NCBI GenBank assembly: GCA_027943335.1
Contig: BSBK01009272.1
Location: 126,501 to 190,500 of the forward strand
From: Chamaecyparis obtusa
Taxonomy: Eukaryota > Streptophyta > Pinopsida > Cupressales > Cupressaceae
Reading direction: 5' to 3'
DNA: 64,000 bases
Shown here: one piece after another, positions 58,479-64,000 of the stretch
Layout: every line of letters begins with the position of its first letter
How positions within the stretch are numbered: position 1 is the first letter of the stretch
Program-made: the position numbers and the translations under genes
The notes under the pieces: generated by a model
Databases searched by the model: none
Seen by the model: the letters and a program-made list of their open reading frames with translations, nothing else
What the model was told of the DNA's origin: nothing

Positions 58479-59195
58479 CTATTCACTAGATGTGAACGGT
58501 TTAGTTGGAACTTCTTTCTCACCAGTTGAAGATTGTTCACAAGCATTGAAATGTACCGGTGGTACGAATACTCTTTCAGGTTCATCTTGAGAGATTTCTT
58601 GTGGACCTGTTGTCTTTAGGGTACTAAAGTCATATTGCTGCCAGAACTCTAGTGTATGTTTATAGACGTCTTTTTCATATCCGTTAAGAATCTTTGCAAC
58701 CCTGTTCTTTGTGTCTAGATTTAGTGACACTGCTTCCATCAGAACTTTTGTTGTCTCATCACTGAGACCTAGTCTTACTTTTGTCAATGTCTCTCTTACA
58801 ATCTTATTGTTTGTCGCTAAACTGGTTCTCCATTTAGCCATTAAACTTTGATTCAATTCAGGAGGAAATTGAGCCCTATAGTCTCTAGGACTTCTGTTGA
58901 AATCCAAAAAGGTTTCCAACAGAGCAATCTCTATTTTTTGCTTATCCCCTTCTACTAAAATACTGAACCATTTAGCTGCGTATGACACTTCACCATAATC
59001 CATAACTTCATCAACTATGTTATCTACAGTTAAAGTTCTAGCTTTACCATTAACTTGGGAAGCAAGTAGGGTTGGTGGAGTTAGATCACCTGCTTTGTTT
59101 TCGTTGATATCAACAATGACCGGTTCTGTTGATATCTTTGCCTTGATCGGAGTCTCAGCTCCCAGTATGCCTTTTCCTTTCCCAGTGTCAATCAC
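58479..59195 (-). pseudogene. ORF2 middle part
   Basis: 238 codons in the same frame as the 60683-59310 block, separated from it by three stops in 115 bases. Contains VDEVMDYGEVSYAAKWFSIL and FNRSPRDYRAQFPPELNQS. Function unknown. Confidence 0.55.
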
Positions 59196-59309
59196 TAGTG
59201 GCTTTGTGGTCTTCTGACATTATTCCTCTGCCTGATGTTGTTGTTGAAGAAGATTTGTCTATGTAGAGACTCCTTCCTCATGCACTTTGTCCACTTCTCC
59301 AATCAGCAC

Positions 59310-61035
59310 CTAACTAATTCGCTTTCTTTTCTTGAAACTCTGTTTAAGCAGATCAACTTGTTGGGTTGCCTCTTCCAAAGTAAGATGATTTTGCACTTCA
59401 AGTAGAGCCCTAATTCTCAGCTCTCTTTCCTTATCAATCAAAGATTTCCATCTTCCTTCTATTATTTCCTGCAGGTCATCAGGAATTACTTTATGAAGTT
59501 CAGTGGGAGTATAATTGAACTTGTGGACACAGTGAACTACTGCTTCTTGAAATTTTCTCGTATCTTCTTCATTCCTCACTTCATGTCTTCTTCCAGCTGC
59601 TCCCAATCCACCTATCTCCTTTATTCCTTCAACCACTTCTTCAATGGTTGGTTTCCTTGCTCTCGGTGCATCCTCTTTCACCTGTTTCCCGGTCTTTCTT
59701 TTTTTTTTGCAGAGTGGTTGTTTCTTCAGTTTCAGTTTCTTTCGATTCTTCCCCTTGTGCACTGGATGCCTTTTGTGTCTTTTCCTTTGAACCTTGGGTT
59801 CTTTTGCTACTGTTTTCTTCTTCCTAGGTGTAGGAGACCTTTTTACATACACCTTTTTCGGTTCCTTGACTGATGTCTTTTTCTTCAAGTTTTCCTTAAT
59901 TTCTTCATATGTGCCAAACCGACATGCAGAGAGATCTAGGTCACTATCTTGCAATGCATCTGCATATGCCTTTGCTACCTTGGTAGAGATCTCATACCCA
60001 AGCTTCGGTGCATACTCTGTTCTAGACTTCACAGCCTGAATTATACAGTGATCGGTGCTAACCAGAAAACACACCTCGTCCTTGTATTGATCAACAATGG
60101 CCGAGGGAATTCTTTTCCTGGTGTGCATTCTAAGCTGGAAGGCTTCAAAATAATCGGTCATAACTTTATTGAACTGATTTCCTAGGTCATTTGCCAGTTC
60201 ACCTATTTGAACCATAACCGGTTTGTCTATTTGCCATGTAACCTTTCCTATGCTTGGAAAGAAATTCTGATAGTAGAAAAACAAACATACCAGCAGAGTT
60301 CCATATTTGAGAAACTTATTCTTCACCAGAATGAGCTTCTTCAGGTTTTCGAAGATGTGACCTCTCAGCATAGCACATAAATCGTATTGTGCATTATCAT
60401 TCATGATCCTGTGTGTGGTATGAATAGCTCCTCTTGGTAGATTGTTAAGGTTGCTTGACTGATAGATTTTATAGCCAATAACCGTTGATGCAAACCGAAC
60501 GCCCTCGTCTTCGATGTCGTTTATAGTCATCAACTGACTGTTAGACCTTGACTTTGTTAACCTTGCGACTTCTGCGTTGGCAATCATTCTAAGGGTAAGA
60601 GCTTCTCCTTTATCACTATATCCGATAACCCTTCGCAAATCTTCTTTGGTTATCGTTGTGATTGTGCCCTTTGCAAGCGACATTCCTGGCTCGTGAACCC
60701 GACTTAGAACCAGTCTTATTTAATCCAGTTGAAACACGGTTGGATACCTTACTCCATTAATCAAACTTGAAGTTTCAAGCTTCAAATACTTGGCTTGAAG
60801 CTTTCTGTCCTCGCAGAGTGAAAGATACACTTTGTATGAAAGTTTCACCCAGTTCTTCCTGCTTGGAGTGGATGAACGCCGTTACGTCTTCTGTCAACAA
60901 AACTCCTTCAGGCATCGATGACAGAGCACCCGTCATATCGTTCTCTCATTTCTGCATTGTCATTATGTTGTAAACTGGTCTATCAAAGTGGTTACCTCCA
61001 ATTAGGTTGACAACAGAAGATGATGGTGCCATCAT
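59310..61035 (-). pseudogene. ORF2 N-terminal part, unknown function
   Basis: ATG ATG at 61035 starts MMAPSSSVVNLIGGNHFDRP. A stop and a frame change lie before 60683, from where 457 codons are open. The region ITKEDLRRVIGYSD, IYQSSNLNNLPRGAIHT, HIFENLKKLILVKNKFLKYG and KDEVCFLVSTDHCI looks globular. It resembles, from memory only, proteins annotated as putative plant transposon proteins. A Lys/Arg-rich stretch follows (KRKRHKRHPVHK, KKKRKTGKQ), a likely nuclear or nucleic-acid-binding tail. No catalytic motif of a known enzyme was seen. Ends at a stop at 59310. Confidence 0.6.
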
Positions 61036-61546
61036 ATCCGTCTGGTTTACACAGAGAGTTCTTGATAGGATTTACAGAGTTCACTTAGCAAAGACCGTAA
61101 ATCAATGCAAGAAAAGATTACTCAAGCTTAAGAAAAAAAAAATCTTAGTTTGCAATGTAAAGTGAAATGAGTATCATCCTTCCCTTAAATAGACTTAGGT
61201 CGTAACGATAATTATCAAACAGTAACAGTTGTTAACGGCTACAACATTTATTACCTTACCTAATCTTTCTTACAACAATTGGTTCTCATGCATTTACTTG
61301 TTAATCAATCCTCGGTTGTGATGTCAGCACTTACCTTTCCGATATACTTGATAGACCAATGACTTCTTCCGGTTGCACTTTTTGACTGTGTGAGATCATT
61401 ACTCATCAGTTTCATCGGGAATAGTAGGCAGACTACCGGTTCCCTTTAAGCCCTTAGGTTCAGTTTGCTGAAGAGATATCACCATCGACAGATGATGACC
61501 TTACCTTTGTTTTCTCCTTAGCGGAGTTCTTTGATTCCTTTTTGAA
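61036..61546 (-). promoter_or_regulatory. Non-coding spacer with possible internal promoter for ORF2
   Basis: 510 bases between the ORF1 stop and the first ATG of ORF2 (61035). Minus-strand CTATTTAAGG at 61193-61184 resembles a TATA box, about 150 bases before that ATG. This suggests ORF2 is expressed from its own promoter, or was captured with it. Inference only. Confidence 0.35.
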
Positions 61547-62047
61547 TCAAATCTTCTTGATCTTCCTTTCAGTCTCTTTTACCTTGATATCCTTTTGGTC
61601 AGGAGTCAAGTTCTTCTTGACCGGTTTAGCAGTTCCTCTTTTCTTGTTCAATGGCCGGTTTCTGCATTCCTTGGCCAGATGTCCAATCTTGTTACAATTG
61701 TAGCAAGCCATTCCAGTTGCTCTCCATGGATTTACCCTTCTTTCCCTGTTCATGGATGAGTGACATTGAGAGTTGCTATGGTCTGATGTTCCACAACTAG
61801 CACAGTTGGTTGTGCTTCGGTTTATATTTCTATTATGGAATACCTGTCTCAGTGGGGACTTGAAAGCCATGGTTTTGGACCTGCATTCTTCAGCTTTGTG
61901 TCCAAACTTGTTGCATGTATAGCAGTAACCTTTGAAACTTCCCTTGCTCCCGCTGGACACACTGTTAGAGCGAGACCTACTTTCAAAGGTCCTGTGACCA
62001 TACTTGTAACAGTTGCTACAGTAACTGTTAGAAGTGAATGGTTTCAC
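61547..62047 (-). pseudogene. Gag-like ORF1: zinc-knuckle part
   Basis: Four more CCHC motifs: CSNCYKYGHRTFES (last Cys lost), CYTCNKFGHKAEEC, CASCGTSDHSNSQC and CYNCNKIGHLAKEC, followed by a Lys-rich tail. Multiple knuckles would bind the element RNA during packaging. The same frame continues from the segment that ends at 62060, with one stop between, so ORF1 was one protein of about 430 residues. Confidence 0.75.
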
Positions 62048-62059
62048 CGGTGCATTTCT

Positions 62060-62846
62060 CTAGTCATTTGTTTTATGACCCAGTTTTCTGCAATGATTGC
62101 AAGAGGTTTTGAAGGTCATTTTACCTTTTTCTTCTGTCGGTTTCTTCTTTTCCTTCTTGCGCTGCTTGACTTTAGAGGATTCACTGGTTTCTTTGTTGCT
62201 TTGACCGATGTACCCAAGTCTTGTGGGATCCTTATGCTTTCTTTGAGCCCTCAATTGCTCATCAAGATTTTCTGAGCTTTCATTGTACCTTCTGAATGTC
62301 TCATTTCTCTCTTCAAGAGTTTTCATTTGGTCTTTTAGTTGATACAATTCAATAGCTAACCTTTTGCATGCATCATCTTTATCATGCAAGTTCTTATGCA
62401 TAATTACATTCTCTTGAGTTATGATCTGCATATCTTCTTGAAGTTGTAATACAAGAACATCACTTTCTCTCACCGCACCTTCTGCTAGATTCCTTGCTCT
62501 TTCAGAGGTCACTAGTGCTGTTACGACACTGTTCCTTTCATCTTCAACTTTTCTTTTGTCTTCAATGATTTCAGTCATTCTCAAAGCATTACTTTCCTGC
62601 TCCCTTTCCAGATTGGAGATCTGATCGGTTTGACTTTGATTTTTCTCCATAAGATCAGAGACTACCTCTTCTGCTTCATTAGATCCACTTTGCCCAGAGA
62701 GTTCCTCAATTGTTTCATTGGTTTCACTTAGTTGTAGAGCCAACTCCTTTCTTTTTGCAAGGGCCCTCCTCTGTCTATTCTCTAGAGAGACAATTATGTC
62801 ATTGACTTCCTTCCTCAAGCTGCTTTTGATACCTGTAACCCTCCAT
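62060..62846 (-). pseudogene. Gag-like ORF1: coiled-coil N-terminal part
   Basis: An ATG at 62846 (MEGYRYQKQ) starts the frame; about eleven codons later one extra G shifts it, and the main frame runs 62818-62060. Residues 1-185 are strongly helical and charged (LENRQRRALAKRKELALQL, ISNLEREQESNALRM), a likely long coiled coil. Basic KQRKKEKKKP follows, then the first zinc knuckle CNHCRKLGHKTND, cut by TAG where its last Cys would be. I see no standard Copia or gypsy capsid domain, which is unusual for a gag. Confidence 0.65.
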
Positions 62847-62890
62847 GATCTTTACTCAAGAGGCTAAGCTTTATATCTTTGAGAACCAAA

Positions 62891-62903
62891 GGCTTTGATA
62901 CCA
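62891..62903 (-). other. Primer-binding site (initiator tRNA-Met type)
   Basis: Minus-strand TGGTATCAAAGCC starting two bases inside the 5' LTR. Identical to the primer site of the element at 45916. Confidence 0.8.
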
Positions 62904-62905
62904 AT

Positions 62906-63961
62906 TGTTAATCCTAACGGGTTACTGAGAGGGGGGGGTGAATTAGTAAATACAATTTCTACTTCAATTTATCCTTATATATATTTTTTTGTAGAATTAA
63001 AAGAATATAACAACACATAAACATAAATTGAAATTCACAGGTCAACACAACATATATATGTGGAAACCCTCGGTTAGAAGGAGAAAACCACGGTGGGATA
63101 GAACCCACAATTTTACTACTGCAGTAATAAAAATGCCTTGTTAGAGGCTTATAAAGCACTGGTAAGAGTGCTACCCGGCTAAGGGATTTGGTAGAAGACC
63201 TGTTAGGATCTTGACCCTGTTAGGAGTCGCCTTGTAAGAGGACTTTCAACACCAATAAAGATGTTACTTGGTAAAGGGATTTATACAAAGAACCTATTGG
63301 GGCTCTCCCTAATAAAGAGATTTGAATATGCTTCACATTCTAAAGCAATGATCTTATGATGACACTTTTTGTCTAATCAGATGATACCTGTTCCCCTTTG
63401 CTCTGTTTGGCTGTTGAATCTTTCTTTGTCTTTCACTTCTTGTGATTGTAGCTCCTCTTAGAAGATATCACTCTCTTGCTCTTGATATTCAACAACACTT
63501 CTTTCATGTCCTATGACCTGTATTTATAAGAGATCAATCTTGTAAAAAACACCTCATAGTACCGCCAAGTTGTAAACTCACCCATAAATCATGCATGCAA
63601 ATAAAACTTGCAAATTGATCTTGAGTTTACCTTGAAACGCTCGTAGATAAAACACATCTAACTTCAGTAAAACAGAAAAAGCTAACTCCAGTTTTAATTG
63701 TGAACGCTCCGCATAATCCGGTTCGGGTTATAATGCATTTAACTGGTAAAGAACTTGTACCCGGTTAGTCATCTCTTCCCTGTGTGTTTCCCATGATCGG
63801 TTGGAATAACCTAGACCGGTATAAGTGTGATTGGCAAAGTACACCACTTACTTGTTTAGTCTACCGGTGGATATATAAGACTACCGGTGTTATGTACCGG
63901 TGTTCCAGTGGGATTGATGTTTGCCAATGACTTTACCAATGAGAACTAAGTTATGTCAACA
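62906..63961 (-). repeat. 5' LTR of the minus-strand element, 1056 bp
   Basis: Ends GGATTAACA on the minus strand, followed by two bases and the primer-binding site. It is 29 bases longer than the other LTR, largely from extra repeats of CAATGA-type sequence near 63925 and small indels. Confidence 0.88.
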
Positions 63962-63966
63962 TCTAG

Positions 63967-64000
63967 GTATGTCTTACTCGGCTATGTATCTAGCCTCATT
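63967..64000 (-). pseudogene. hAT transposase pseudogene, continuation beyond the inserted element
   Basis: Follows the TCTAG duplication. The minus-strand sequence (GCTAGATACATAGCCGAG) is plausible for the IARFFY-like stretch preceding the DUF659 region. The window ends here. Confidence 0.45.

Larger units (their letters stand above)
56023..63961 (-). mobile_element. Complete LTR retrotransposon, 7939 bp, gag-like ORF plus unknown ORF, no pol
   Basis: Target duplication TCTAG at 56018-56022 and 63962-63966. LTRs 56023-57049 and 62906-63961 both read TGTTAATCC...GTCAACA on the plus strand. The primer site (TGGTATCAAAGCC on the minus strand) sits left of the right LTR and the polypurine tract (AAAGGGGAAGAT on the minus strand) right of the left LTR, so the element runs on the minus strand. 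Its interior holds a coiled-coil and zinc-knuckle coding region (62846-61547) and a second long broken ORF (about 61035-57317). I saw no protease, reverse transcriptase, RNase H or integrase motif, so it needs helper enzymes. Inserted in a hAT transposase pseudogene. Confidence 0.88.

Noticed and set aside
1..64000. CRISPR array, tRNA, rRNA or bacterial operon
   Set aside because: No regularly spaced repeats with unique spacers, no tRNA cloverleaf and no rRNA signature were recognised. Gene structure is eukaryotic with GT-AG introns.

Overview
The window looks like nuclear DNA of a land plant with a very large, transposon-filled genome, most likely a gymnosperm (inference). It is AT-rich with no bacterial-type gene packing. 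The only host gene recognised is a piece of organellar DNA gyrase subunit B (GYRB, + strand, four exons between 37274 and 52749). Two of these exons are separated by an intron of about 14.6 kb. Almost everything else is transposable elements, often nested.

Layout. 1-16257: two copies of one Tat-lineage Ty3/gypsy retrotransposon facing each other. The minus-strand copy (1-5101) is cut by the window start and ends inside its polyprotein. The plus-strand copy (5102-about 16257) has leader, gag, protease, RT, two RNase H domains, integrase, a long 3' untranslated region, a polypurine tract and the start of a 3' LTR. Together they form a roughly 5 kb inverted repeat around a 4 kb spacer. 16546-17601: a non-autonomous hAT element with terminal inverted repeats (TIRs) and imperfect 8-bp target-site duplications (TSDs). 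17602-22296: decayed LTR pieces and T-rich repeats. 22300-33884: an 11.6 kb PIF/Harbinger DNA transposon with TIRs, a TAA target duplication, an intact-looking three-exon transposase, its two-exon Myb/SANT partner, and a small GRF zinc-finger gene as apparent passenger. It also holds several foldback palindromes and tandem arrays. 33966-36330: a minus-strand chromovirus remnant (LTR, chromodomain, integrase) interrupted by a 614-bp hAT-like element with a perfect 8-bp TSD.

37274-52749: GYRB exons. The large intron holds an internally deleted Copia element (38299-39634) and a Ty3/gypsy element with LTR, primer-binding site, gag and protease but no RT (40576-43425). It also holds a minus-strand Copia fragment (43440-48882) whose 5' LTR contains a 2.6 kb LTR element lacking pol (45916-48499), and another hAT-like element (50210-50913). 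53824-64000: a minus-strand hAT transposase pseudogene (DUF659 type) split by a complete LTR retrotransposon (56023-63961, TSD TCTAG). That element has a coiled-coil/zinc-knuckle ORF and a second long ORF of unknown function, but no protease, RT, RNase H or integrase.

Functional links. The Harbinger transposase and Myb-like protein are the standard two-protein pair of that superfamily, and both have open spliced frames with catalytic residues present. The gag-bearing LTR elements without pol would need enzymes from relatives elsewhere. The GYRB exons keep frame and splice sites, so the host gene is probably expressed despite the insertions. All identities come from reading motifs by eye; no database search was possible.
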